Below are positions 34,840-43,612 of a stretch of DNA of 64,000 nt, one piece after another. The translations under genes and the position numbers were made by a program. Under the pieces are notes generated by a model. That model worked only from the letters and a program-made list of their open reading frames with translations. It made no database searches and was not told where the DNA came from. Origin of the DNA: DATEPR01 sp963780635 (GTDB taxonomy: Bacteria > Actinomycetota > Actinomycetes > Mycobacteriales > Pseudonocardiaceae); contig CAWACW010000016.1 in the NCBI GenBank assembly GCA_963780635.1, positions 1,054,001 to 1,118,000 of the forward strand, read 5' to 3'. Numbering within the stretch: the stretch's first letter is position 1; every line of letters begins with the position of its first letter.

Positions 34840-35364
34840 CGATCTTGGACACATCTCCCATGCCCTGGCCCGGGCCTGTCCTGACACGACCTTCACCGCA
34901 TCAAGCATCCAGGGCGTAGGCCGCCGGCGGTGTCGCGCAGGATGGGGTGCGCTAGCCGCTGCTGTGATCGTGCGGGTCCGGATCGGCCGCAACGCCTGTG
35001 CGGCACCGGAACTCGATCCCGCGCGGTCAGGAACCTTCGCACTTCGGTAGGTCCGACACGTTCGGCGATGCGCCCGGTCAGGATTTCGCGCGCCGGCAAA
35101 CTGGCGATCCGCACCGGCAGGCAGCCAGTTCCGTTCGTGTGCAACACGAGGCTCGCGGCACCGGTGACCCGAGACAACACTGTGCGGCCTTCGCTGTGGT
35201 AGGCACTGTGGCTGTCGCGGTTGAGCCGGAAGTCGCCGTTGAAGCAGCGACGACTGTGGGCGCAACGCCGGCGTGAGTGAGTGAGGTTGGGCCGACCATC
35301 GCCTGCCGAAGCGTGGTGGCCGCCCCGCCACGAACGTCGGGTCCAGCCACATCGCCGTGGCGAC
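34840..35364. other. unassigned sequence next to the MITE
   Basis: A minus-strand frame gives a protein-like piece (ASLVLHTNGTGCLPVRIASL and onwards), but it has no start and no recognised family. It may be another fragment of a decayed gene. Nothing else is defensible here. Confidence 0.25.
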
Positions 35365-35367
35365 TTA

Positions 35368-35528
35368 GAGCTGCTAACACAATAACTGTTCGGCTCGCGT
35401 CGTCCAGGCACGCCATCTGCGGCGTTGTCGTCGGCCCCGGTACAACAGCGGTACCGGGACCTCCTCCGCCTTGCAGCCGGCGCACCTGGACGCCGCTCCC
35501 TGATCGAACGCCATTGTGTTAGCAGCTC
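35368..35528. mobile_element. 161-bp MITE, copy 1
   Basis: The ends are perfect inverted repeats of 16 bases (GAGCTGCTAACACAAT), flanked by a 3-bp duplication TTA (35365-35367 and 35529-35531). It is the reverse complement of the copy at 61880-62040 with three differences. It carries no transposase. The 3-bp T-N-A target duplication suggests mobilisation by an IS5-family (IS1031-like) transposase elsewhere in the genome. Confidence 0.9.
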
Positions 35529-35531
35529 TTA

Positions 35532-35848
35532 GGACGTCCGGTCGGTCGGCCACGCCTTGCGTACCCACGCCACGGCAGTGCTCGACGGCATCGCCGACTC
35601 CGCAACGCCGGGCCCGCGAGTTGCCAACACGGCCTGACCTGCGCGGTCGTGCCTTCGGCACGACTCTGCACGGGTCGGGCGCGGCGGTGAGGACGGCATG
35701 GAAACCTGTGCTTTACCGCAGAGGCATTGACGCTGAGAAGGTCGTCACCCCATACTCTCGTGAATACGTAACCACATGTGGGTAGACGGCTCCGTGACCG
35801 GCGTCGGACTTGGCCCGTTGGTGGGTGTCCAGACCAGGAGGTAGGTGC
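35532..35848. other. upstream region of the peptide transporter operon
   Basis: No gene is recognisable. The last part contains the candidate operator at 35764-35783 and the ribosome-binding site AGGAGGTAGG (35836-35845) of the substrate-binding protein gene. Confidence 0.45.
35764..35783. promoter_or_regulatory. candidate operator upstream of the ABC importer operon
   Basis: ATACGTA is followed by the palindrome CCACATGTGG (35772-35781), about 65 bases before the transporter start. A very similar arrangement, ATACGTA then CCCAC-AAC-GTGGG, lies at 46389-46408 before the SDR operon of the same cluster. A shared site for the LacI regulator encoded at 41506-42540 is plausible. Confidence 0.45.
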
Positions 35849-37492
35849 ATGGGGCGCTTGCGCAAGTTCATGACGGTCGCGACTCCGCTGGCTCTGACCG
35901 CGGTTTTCGTGGCTGCATGCGGCTCCGGAGGGAGTGGTTCCGCGGGCGCTGCGCCGCGGACGACCCTCAACGTGACCCTGAGTTCGGAGTCGGACGACTT
36001 CAACCCGTTCACAGGCACCGAGATCGGCAAGGGCCAGCTCTTCGACGCGACGCAGACCCCACTCGTGGGTACGAATGACGAAGGTCAGGTGATCGGACGG
36101 CTGGCCGCATCCTGGACGATCTCGCCGGACGCGCGCACCGTCACGGTGAAGCTGAAGCCGAAGGCCAAGTGGAGCGACGGCCAGTCGCTGACCTCAGCCG
36201 ACGTCGCGTTCACGTTCGCCCGTTATCTCGACACCAAGATCAGCTCCAACGCCTCGCGGGTGGGTGCCGTGGTCGGTGAGGACGACTTCGCCGCGGGCAA
36301 GACCACCCTGCCGGCGGGCATCACCACCCCGGACGCCGCCACGGTGGTCTTCGCGCTCGCCGCCCCGGACGGCGCCTGGATCAACCAGGTCGCGTCGCTG
36401 GACAAGTTCCTGCCGATCCTGCCCCAGCACTCCTTGCACACGGTGGCACTGGCGGACCTGCAGAACAGCAGCTTCTTCAAGACGTGGCCGGTGGCCTCGG
36501 GACCGTACAAGCTCGTTGAGTGGAAGTCGGGTCAGTACGCCCACCTGGTGGCCAACACGAACTGGTGGGCGGGTACCCCCGGTTTCAAGGACGTCTACAT
36601 GCGGGTCCTGGACAGTCAGGCGGCGCTGGCTCAACTGCGCAGCGGAGACCTCCAGTTCGACTCTCCGGTCGCGGCCAGGGACGAGGCTTCGATCCACGGG
36701 CTGGGCGGCGGCTTCAAGATCGACTCGGTGGCCGGCGTCGCGCCCGTGTACCTCCAGTTCAATGATGCCGACCCGCTCCTTGCCGATCCGCGAGTCAAGC
36801 AGGCCATCGTGTACGCCATCGACCGACAGGGCATCTGCAAGACCATCCTGCAGGGCGAGTGCACCGTTCCGGCCGACAACCTACGGCAGTTGGGCCCGAA
36901 GTGGGTGCTGTCGCGCAACAGTGGTCTGATCCAGTACAACCACGATGTCAACAAGGCCAAGCAGCTACTCGCCCAGGCCGGTTGGAAACCCAACACGACG
37001 TTGACGCTGCTCAACCGTCCCGGTGAGAGCGACATCGACAACGCGGTGAACATCATCCAGGCGAACCTCCAGGCTGTCGGTATCAAGGTGCAGGTCCAGA
37101 ACACCGACACCGCCGGCCTGCTGCGGATGGCACAGACGCACACCGGGTACCAGATGTTCACCATCAGCGGTGGCACCTTCAACACCGACCCGGACAACCT
37201 GGCCGCCTACGACGAGTGTGCCACCCGGTATCCGGCCGGCTCCAACACCGGCCAGTACTGCGTGCCCGGGCTCGACGACCAGTGGGCGGCGGGTCTGGCC
37301 AAGAGCAGCCAGGCCGACCGCACGGCCATCTACGCCAAGATCTACAAAACCCTGAACGCGAACCCGGAAGGCGTGACGCTCTACAACCCGAACAGCCTCG
37401 CCGCACAGGATACGCACCTGACCGGAGTCAAGATCCACGGCAACCCATCCAGCGTCTACTGGAACATCGGGGAGTGGAAGTGGACCCAGTGA
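35849..37492 (+). CDS. peptide-type ABC transporter substrate-binding lipoprotein (SBP family 5)
   Basis: This 547-residue lipoprotein has a short basic N terminus (MGRLRKFMTV), a hydrophobic stretch and a lipobox ending VAAC-GSG at about residue 24. The mature part shows SBP_bac_5 features: LAASWTISPDARTVTVKLK, KWSDGQSLTSADVAFTFARY, GPYKLVEWKSGQ, and RVKQAIVYAIDRQGI. It captures oligopeptides or similar compounds outside the cell and hands them to the permeases encoded next. The ATG at 35849 follows AGGAGG. It heads a five-gene operon. Confidence 0.93.
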   Translation: MGRLRKFMTVATPLALTAVFVAACGSGGSGSAGAAPRTTLNVTLSSESDDFNPFTGTEIGKGQLFDATQTPLVGTNDEGQVIGRLAASWTISPDARTVTVKLKPKAKWSDGQSLTSADVAFTFARYLDTKISSNASRVGAVVGEDDFAAGKTTLPAGITTPDAATVVFALAAPDGAWINQVASLDKFLPILPQHSLHTVALADLQNSSFFKTWPVASGPYKLVEWKSGQYAHLVANTNWWAGTPGFKDVYMRVLDSQAALAQLRSGDLQFDSPVAARDEASIHGLGGGFKIDSVAGVAPVYLQFNDADPLLADPRVKQAIVYAIDRQGICKTILQGECTVPADNLRQLGPKWVLSRNSGLIQYNHDVNKAKQLLAQAGWKPNTTLTLLNRPGESDIDNAVNIIQANLQAVGIKVQVQNTDTAGLLRMAQTHTGYQMFTISGGTFNTDPDNLAAYDECATRYPAGSNTGQYCVPGLDDQWAAGLAKSSQADRTAIYAKIYKTLNANPEGVTLYNPNSLAAQDTHLTGVKIHGNPSSVYWNIGEWKWTQ

Positions 37493-37517
37493 CCGCTACC
37501 TGCGGGAACTTCCGGCA

Positions 37518-38483
37518 ATGTTGAGCTACACACTCCGGCGCATCTTGATCGCGCTTCCGGTCTTCATCGGAGTCACCGTGGTGGCGTTCGCCTTCGTGCG
37601 GGCGCTACCCGGTGACCCGGTGCAGATGCAGCTGGATCCCAGCCAGCTCTCGGGGCCCTCGGCGCAGCAGTACATCGCTCACGAGCGCGTCGTGTTCGGC
37701 CTCGACAAGCCGGTTCCCGTTCAGTACCTGATCTGGCTGAAGAACGTCCTCCATGGCAACCTCGGCTTCTCCTACCAGCAGAAGGTGCCGGTGACCCAGC
37801 TCTTCGCCGAGCGCATCGGTCCCTCGCTGCTGCTCATCGTCACCGCCGTGGTGCTCGCACTCATCCTGGGCCTGATCTTCGGGGTGCTGGCCGCGCTGCG
37901 CCACAACAAGTGGCAGGACTACGTGATCGGTACCGGCGGGATGCTCGGCATCTCCGTCCCCGGCTTCTTCCTCGGCCTGCTGGCCGTCTACGTGTTCGGC
38001 CTCGTGCTGGGCGTCCTGCCCACCGGGGAGATGCACTCGCTCGGTGGCGCGGACGGTCCGCTGGACACGATCAACCACCTCATCCTGCCCGCCGGGGTGC
38101 TGGCCGCCACGCTCGTCGGCCCGTACATGCGGTACGTCCGACAGGGCATGCTCGAAGTGCTGGACCAGCGGTTCATCACCACCGCCATCGCCAAGGGCGT
38201 CCCGTGGCGCGGTGTCGTCATCGGGCACGCGCTGCGCAACGCCTTGGTGCCGCTGACCACCGCCGTGGCGGTCCAACTGCCGGCGTTGCTGGCCGGCACG
38301 GTCCTGGTCGAGAAGGTCTTTGCCTGGCCGGGCATGGGGACGCTGATCCTGGATGCCGTCGCCAGCCGGGACTATCCGGTGCTGCTCGGCACGGTCCTGA
38401 TCACGTCGATCGCCGTCATGGTCTTCAATCTGCTCGCGGACCTGGCGACCGCGATGCTCGACCCGAGGATCCGCCTGTCATGA
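37518..38483 (+). CDS. ABC transporter permease, DppB type
   Basis: This 321-residue inner-membrane protein has six predicted membrane helices. It carries the DppB/OppB N terminus (LSYTLRRILIALPVFIGVTV, ALPGDPV) and the EAA-like loop (FITTAIAKGVPWRGVVIGHA) that contacts the ATPases. It forms half of the import channel. It starts 25 bases after the binding-protein gene and overlaps the next permease gene by four bases. Confidence 0.94.
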   Translation: MLSYTLRRILIALPVFIGVTVVAFAFVRALPGDPVQMQLDPSQLSGPSAQQYIAHERVVFGLDKPVPVQYLIWLKNVLHGNLGFSYQQKVPVTQLFAERIGPSLLLIVTAVVLALILGLIFGVLAALRHNKWQDYVIGTGGMLGISVPGFFLGLLAVYVFGLVLGVLPTGEMHSLGGADGPLDTINHLILPAGVLAATLVGPYMRYVRQGMLEVLDQRFITTAIAKGVPWRGVVIGHALRNALVPLTTAVAVQLPALLAGTVLVEKVFAWPGMGTLILDAVASRDYPVLLGTVLITSIAVMVFNLLADLATAMLDPRIRLS

Positions 38484-39412
38484 CAGACCTGAGCCCTGCA
38501 CTCGCGGACGGACCCGCTGGATCCGCCGCCCTGCCCGCCGGCCCGGCAGGTGCCGAGGCGCCGGCCGACTCACCCGGCCGCGCCGCGCTGCGCCGCTTCA
38601 TGCGCAACCGGCTCGCGGTGGCGGGTGCGATCTTCCTGTTGATCGCGATCGTCGTCGCCGTGTTCGCACCTCTGATCGCCGGACACGACCCCAACTCCGT
38701 CGACCTGTCCTCCTACCAGCTCGCGCCCAGCGGCGCGCACTGGTTCGGCACCGACCAGTCGGGCCGGGACGTGTTCGCCCGCGTCGTGTACGGTGCGCGC
38801 GTCTCGATGACCGTCGGCATCGTGGCGGCCGCCTCGGCCGCCGCGATCGGCCTGGTTCTCGGCATGCTGTCGGGGTACGTCGGCGGGTGGGTCGACTCCG
38901 TCATCATGCGACTGGTCGAGATCATCCTCTCGTTCCCGGCGCTGATCCCGATCATTCTGGTGGTCACGATCGTCGGTCCCAGCCTGACCACCATCATCGT
39001 GTCCATCGCGGTGTTCGAATGGGGCACGGCGTGCCGGGTCACGCGCGCCCTGACGATGTCTCTCAAGGAGCAGAACCTGGCGCTGTCGACTCGCGCCCTG
39101 GGTGCCAGCCCGGTGTGGCTGGTGTGGCGGCACATGCTGCGGCCGGTGCTCTCCCCGCTGACGGTCGTCGTGACGCTGCTGAGCGCGGGTGCGATCCAGC
39201 TGGAGGCGTCACTGTCCTTTTTGGGCCTGGGCGTGCGGCCGCCGCAGGCCAGCTGGGGTGGCATGCTCAACGACGCCCAGTCGCTGACCGTCCTCGAAGA
39301 CGCGCCATGGATGTGGATCTTCCCCGGCCTGGCGATCGTCATCACCATCCTGGCGCTCAACTTCGTCGGCGACGGCCTGCGTGACGCCCTGGATCCCCGC
39401 GGGAGGCGCTAG
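38480..39412 (+). CDS. ABC transporter permease, DppC type
   Basis: This 310-residue permease has an extended Ala/Pro-rich N terminus. The DppC pattern follows: FMRNRLAVAGAIFLLIAIVV, HWFGTDQSGRDVFARVVYGA and an EAA loop (LSTRALGASPVWLVWRHMLR). It pairs with the DppB-type permease. The ATG at 38480 overlaps the preceding stop. The ATPase gene follows two bases after its stop. Confidence 0.94.
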   Translation: MTDLSPALADGPAGSAALPAGPAGAEAPADSPGRAALRRFMRNRLAVAGAIFLLIAIVVAVFAPLIAGHDPNSVDLSSYQLAPSGAHWFGTDQSGRDVFARVVYGARVSMTVGIVAAASAAAIGLVLGMLSGYVGGWVDSVIMRLVEIILSFPALIPIILVVTIVGPSLTTIIVSIAVFEWGTACRVTRALTMSLKEQNLALSTRALGASPVWLVWRHMLRPVLSPLTVVVTLLSAGAIQLEASLSFLGLGVRPPQASWGGMLNDAQSLTVLEDAPWMWIFPGLAIVITILALNFVGDGLRDALDPRGRR

Positions 39413-39414
39413 CC

Positions 39415-40488
39415 ATGGCAGGCTCCAAGACCACGACTTCCGTGAGCGATCCCGAGCCCGCGGCGCCGCTGCTGGCGGTCGAGCACCTCTCCACCCGGTT
39501 CGGGACCGGTGCCTCGGCCGTCACGCCGGTGCGGGATGTGGGAATTCGCGTCGATCGCGGCGAGGTGGTCGCGATCGTCGGCGAGTCCGGCTCGGGCAAG
39601 TCCGTGACCATGTCCAGCATCCTGGGCCTACTGCGCGGCACGGGAGGGCGAGTCGTCGAGGGCAGCGCGCTGTTCGAGGGCCGTGATCTGCTGCGGATGA
39701 GCGAGCGGGAGCTGCGCCGCATTCGGGGCGGCCAGATCTCCATGATCTTCCAGGACCCCGCGACGTCGTTCAATCCCGTCCTGACGATCGGCCGGCAGAT
39801 CACCGAGGCCGTGAGGATGCACAACCGGTCCCTGGGGCGCTCCGAGATCCGGGAACGGGTGCTGGACCTGCTGCGCGCGGTCAACATCACCGATCCCGAG
39901 GCGCGGCTGGGCCAGTTCCCGCACGAGTTCTCGGGCGGCATGCTGCAGCGCGCCATGATCGCGATGGCCATGGTCAACCGGCCGCGGCTGGTGATCGCCG
40001 ACGAGCCGACCACAGCCCTCGACGTGACCATTCAGGCGCAGATCCTGCAGCTACTGGACCGGCTGCGGCACGAATTCGGTTCGTCGGTCCTGCTCGTCAC
40101 GCACGACCTGGGCGTCGTCGCGGAGATCGCCGACCGGGTGGTGGTGATGTACGCGGGTTGCGTGGTCGAGACCGCGCCCGTCGAGCAGATCTTCAGTACG
40201 CCGCGCCATCCCTACACGGCCGGCCTGCTGGCCAGCCGTCCCCAGACCGGCGGCACGCTCAAGCGCCTGTACTCCATCCCCGGCCAGCCGCCGCTCGCCG
40301 CCGGCGCCCAGCGCGGTTGCCCCTTCCAGCCGCGATGCGCGGTGGGGCGGGACCGGGCGATCTGCCGCGACTCCACCCCGCTGCTGGTTTCCCATGCGGT
40401 CGACCACGTGGCCGCCTGCCATTTCACCGAGGAGGTGACTGGCGCACCTGCCGTGGCGCCGTCCCATGTTGGAGTCCACGATGAGTGA
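39415..40488 (+). CDS. ABC transporter ATPase, DppD type
   Basis: This 357-residue ATPase has Walker A GESGSGKS near residue 60, the signature FSGGMLQRAMIA, Walker B LVIADEPTTALDVT and the switch His in VTHDLGVVAEIA. The C-terminal oligopeptide/dipeptide module with its Cys cluster (GCPFQPRCAVGRDRAIC) matches members that bind an iron-sulphur cluster. It powers import together with the next ATPase, whose start overlaps its stop by eight bases. Confidence 0.93.
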   Translation: MAGSKTTTSVSDPEPAAPLLAVEHLSTRFGTGASAVTPVRDVGIRVDRGEVVAIVGESGSGKSVTMSSILGLLRGTGGRVVEGSALFEGRDLLRMSERELRRIRGGQISMIFQDPATSFNPVLTIGRQITEAVRMHNRSLGRSEIRERVLDLLRAVNITDPEARLGQFPHEFSGGMLQRAMIAMAMVNRPRLVIADEPTTALDVTIQAQILQLLDRLRHEFGSSVLLVTHDLGVVAEIADRVVVMYAGCVVETAPVEQIFSTPRHPYTAGLLASRPQTGGTLKRLYSIPGQPPLAAGAQRGCPFQPRCAVGRDRAICRDSTPLLVSHAVDHVAACHFTEEVTGAPAVAPSHVGVHDE

Positions 40489-41488
40489 TCGGTCGGCGCC
40501 TCTGCTCGACGTGCGGGACCTGCGCGTCGACTTCCCGATCCGGTCCACCGTGCTGCGCCGCAGGATCGGGTCCACCAGCGCCGTGAACGGGGTCAGCTTC
40601 TCGTTGGCAGCCGGTGAGACCCTCGGCCTGGTCGGTGAGTCCGGGTCGGGCAAGTCGACCACCGCGCTCGCGGTGCTCCGGCTGCTGCCTGTGACATCGG
40701 GTCGGGTGCTGTTCCGCGGGGTCGACCTGACCGCGCTGTCGACGCGCCAGATGCGCGCCCGCCGGCGCGAGATCCAGGTGGTGTTGCAGAATCCCGCCTC
40801 CGCGCTCGATCCGCGGATGACCGTCGGGGACATTCTCGCCGAGCCGCTGCGGATCCATGGGATCGGCGCCGCCGCCCACCATCGCGAGCGTGCCGTCGAG
40901 CTCCTCGAACTGGTCGGGCTGCGGCCCGACCACGCCAAGCGATACCCGCACGAGTTCTCCGGCGGCCAGCAACAGCGCATCGCGATCGCGCGGGCCCTCG
41001 CGGTGGAGCCGAGCCTGCTCATCCTCGACGAGCCGGTCTCCGCGCTGGACGTGTCCATTCAGGCACAGGTGATCAATCTGCTGGCCGACCTGCAAGAGCG
41101 GTTCGGCATGGCCTACCTGTTCATCTCGCACGACCTCGGCGTGGTGCGCCATCTCTGCCACCGCGTGGCGGTGATGTACTGGGGCTCGCTGGTGGAGCAG
41201 GGGCCGATCGAGCGGGTGTACGACAGTCCAGAGCATCCTTACACCCGTGCGCTGCTGGACGCGGTGCCCATCGACGACCCGTCGCAGCGTGGCACCCGCG
41301 CCCGTGCGCTGCCCGGCGACGCGCCGGCCAGCAGCGTGCCGCCGCGAGGATGCCGTTTCCAGGCGCGCTGTCCGGATGTCGAAGACATCTGCCGGCAGCA
41401 GACGCCGGTGCTGGCGCCGCGCGGGGACGGCGCCCACCTGGCCGCCTGCCATGTCGGCGAACCCGTGTCGTCAGCGGCGGGCGACTGA
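40481..41488 (+). CDS. ABC transporter ATPase, DppF type
   Basis: This 335-residue ATPase has Walker A GESGSGKS near residue 55, signature FSGGQQQRIAIARALA, Walker B LLILDEPVSALDVS and FISHDLGVV. The C-terminal Cys motif CRFQARCPDVEDIC is also present. I start at ATG 40481, which overlaps the preceding stop and is the natural coupled start; an in-frame ATG at 40466 is less likely. It ends 17 bases before the convergent LacI gene. Confidence 0.93.
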   Translation: MSDRSAPLLDVRDLRVDFPIRSTVLRRRIGSTSAVNGVSFSLAAGETLGLVGESGSGKSTTALAVLRLLPVTSGRVLFRGVDLTALSTRQMRARRREIQVVLQNPASALDPRMTVGDILAEPLRIHGIGAAAHHRERAVELLELVGLRPDHAKRYPHEFSGGQQQRIAIARALAVEPSLLILDEPVSALDVSIQAQVINLLADLQERFGMAYLFISHDLGVVRHLCHRVAVMYWGSLVEQGPIERVYDSPEHPYTRALLDAVPIDDPSQRGTRARALPGDAPASSVPPRGCRFQARCPDVEDICRQQTPVLAPRGDGAHLAACHVGEPVSSAAGD

Positions 41489-41505
41489 CGGCCGCCCGCG
41501 CCGGG

Positions 41506-42540
41506 CTACGCCGTGGCCGGTGTGGGCCCGGAGGTGCGGCGGACGACGAGTTTCGGCCGCAGCATGACGTCGACGGGCTCGCGCTGGTCTTCGGCGCCGA
41601 TCCGGTCGATGAGCAGTTCGACGGCCCGCCGCCCCATCTCGGTCGCCGGCTGGCGGACGGTGCTCAGACCGATCGGCCGTAGCGCGGCGACCGGAACGTC
41701 ATCGAACCCGACGATCGAGACGTCCTCGGGGACCCGGAGACCGCGGTCGATCACCGCGTCGATGGCGCCCATCGCCACCTCGTCGTCCCCGCACACCAGC
41801 GCTGTCGGCGGCTTCGGGTCCGCGAGGATCTGCCCGGCCAGCTCGTAGCCACTGGCATGAGTGAACTGTCCGTGGCGCACCAGGGCCGGATCGGCGGGCG
41901 CGTCGTGGCCACCCAGCGCGCGGCTGAACCCCTCGAACCTGTTTCGGTTCGTCGAGGTGTCCGGGTGCCCGCCGACGTACCCGATCCGGGTGTGGCCCAG
42001 CTCCAGCAGATGCCGGGCGGCGAGCTCGCCGCCCCGGATGTTGTCGAGCTGGACGGTGTCGGTGTGCAGGTCGTCGGTGGTGCGGTTGACTTGCACCATC
42101 GGGGTTCGCTTGAGCAGCCGCGCCACGGTGTTCTGGTCGGTCCCCAGCATCATCGAGGTGAGGATCGCGCCGTCGACCTGGTGGGCGACCAGCAACTCCA
42201 GGTAGGACAGCTGCAGTGCCGGGTTCTCCTGGGTGTTGCACAGAATGACGTTGTAGCCGCGGTCGGCCGCCGTCGCCACGACCGCCTCGATCACTTCGGG
42301 ATAGAACGGGTTGGTGATGTTGGAGACCACCAGCCCGATGAGGTGGCTACGTCCGGTGATCAGGGTGCGCGCCGCCGCGTTCGGGGTATATCCCAGCGTG
42401 TTCATCGCGGCCTCGATCGTGCGCCGGGCGCGCGTGCTCACGTGAGGGTCGTTGTTGAGATAGCGGGAGACCGTGGACTGCGAGACGCCCGCCTCGCGCG
42501 CCAGATCACGGCTGCTGGGGGCCCCAGTGGAACGGGACAT
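41506..42540 (-). CDS. LacI-family transcriptional regulator
   Basis: This 344-residue regulator has the LacI helix-turn-helix at residues 11-30 (RDLAREAGVSQSTVSRYLNN), the hinge LGYTPNAAARTL, and a periplasmic-binding-protein-like effector domain (GLVVSNITNPFYPEVIEAV, VCGDDEVAMGAIDAV, VSIVGFDDVPVAALRP). It lies 16 bases after the gene at 42557 on the same strand, so it is probably the last gene of the aldehyde dehydrogenase operon and may control itself. It likely senses the imported compound or a product of it. Confidence 0.93.
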   Translation of the reverse strand: MSRSTGAPSSRDLAREAGVSQSTVSRYLNNDPHVSTRARRTIEAAMNTLGYTPNAAARTLITGRSHLIGLVVSNITNPFYPEVIEAVVATAADRGYNVILCNTQENPALQLSYLELLVAHQVDGAILTSMMLGTDQNTVARLLKRTPMVQVNRTTDDLHTDTVQLDNIRGGELAARHLLELGHTRIGYVGGHPDTSTNRNRFEGFSRALGGHDAPADPALVRHGQFTHASGYELAGQILADPKPPTALVCGDDEVAMGAIDAVIDRGLRVPEDVSIVGFDDVPVAALRPIGLSTVRQPATEMGRRAVELLIDRIGAEDQREPVDVMLRPKLVVRRTSGPTPATA

Positions 42541-42556
42541 CGAAGGACCGGGCCTG

Positions 42557-43612
42557 CTATATGTCGTTTGAGATCGCGCGCGTTCCAGCGGTCGAGCGCG
42601 ATACGAGTGCCGAAGTCAGAATCTTGATGTGCATGATGAACTCCAAGGTCACTTCAAGCATATCGCCGACGCACCTTTCCACCGCAGGATGCCAGTAGCC
42701 CGCGCCGTCCTGGGTGTCCAGGTACCAGCGCGCCATCCGGGCCAGCCAGTCACGGTAGACGTCCTCGCCGGTGATCTGGAACAGCAACGCCGCACCCCAG
42801 CTCGTCTTGCACACGGCCGGGTACTTGAACTGGGCATCGGTGGCGGCCATCGAGAAGGCGAGATAGTCCCGGGCCAGCTTGAGCAGGCCGGGATCGCGGT
42901 CGATGAGGTACAGCCGACCGAGGAAACCGGACGCGATGCCACCGATGGTCCACCGCTGGTTGCGGTCGACCTGGTTCTCGACGATGAACCGCTGCTCCCA
43001 GCCCGGGTCGGTCGGCAGGATGGGGCGCTGGCCGTTACGGGAGAAGAAGACATGGAACTTCCCTGGCAATTCGTCCTGCGCCCGGTAGATCGTGCGCAGG
43101 AAGTCCGCGACCCGGCGGGCCGGCTCGATGCGGCCACAGATCAGCGCCGCGAAGCCCGGGCCGCAGGCATATGGAATGTCCATTTCGTCGCTGCCGGTCC
43201 CATCGGGCAGGCGGTCGTTGGCGAAGCCGCCGGAGACAGGATCCTGCCAGCTGAGCAGATGATCGAGCACGCCGACAGACAGGTCGTACTGCTCCAGCAT
43301 ATGGGCGCCGATGATCAGCGTGGAGTCGCGGTAGCCCCAACCGTCGTCCAGCAGCCGCGCGGGCCCGTCCAAGCGCCCGTCGCGCAGCAGGTTCTTCCGC
43401 ACCCAGCCGAGGTAGGCCTGCGCGATCTCGACCTCGCCCATCAGCGCCATGGCCCATGGCAGCCGGTGCGTCTTGAACCCGTCGGACGGGTCGCCGACGC
43501 TGCCGTCGGCGCCCGCCTGGGCACGTACCCACGCGGTGGCACGGCGGCAGGCCGCGTCGAGTTCGGCCAGGGAGGGGCCGGTCCAGCCGGCGGGAAGAGC
43601 GGGCCGGGTCAT
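42557..43612 (-). CDS. predicted helical-toroid protein of unknown function
   Basis: This 351-residue protein has repeated pairs of helices with Gly/Trp/Asp turns (GWGYRDSTLIIGAHMLEQYD, HLLSWQDPVSGGFANDRLPD, RWTIGGIASGFLGRLYLIDR), as in (alpha/alpha)-barrel enzymes and prenyltransferase-like folds. No catalytic signature is certain. Genes on both sides encode an epimerase-like SDR and a LacI regulator, so a role in breaking down or modifying a carbohydrate-like or terpenoid-like substrate is possible. The ATG at 43612 overlaps the preceding stop by four bases. Confidence 0.55.
   Translation of the reverse strand: MTRPALPAGWTGPSLAELDAACRRATAWVRAQAGADGSVGDPSDGFKTHRLPWAMALMGEVEIAQAYLGWVRKNLLRDGRLDGPARLLDDGWGYRDSTLIIGAHMLEQYDLSVGVLDHLLSWQDPVSGGFANDRLPDGTGSDEMDIPYACGPGFAALICGRIEPARRVADFLRTIYRAQDELPGKFHVFFSRNGQRPILPTDPGWEQRFIVENQVDRNQRWTIGGIASGFLGRLYLIDRDPGLLKLARDYLAFSMAATDAQFKYPAVCKTSWGAALLFQITGEDVYRDWLARMARWYLDTQDGAGYWHPAVERCVGDMLEVTLEFIMHIKILTSALVSRSTAGTRAISNDI

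Noticed and set aside
35374..35661. Small ORFs spanning MITE copies (also at 61765-62034)
   Set aside because: The similar peptides at both places simply reflect the repeated element, which starts and ends independently of any gene.
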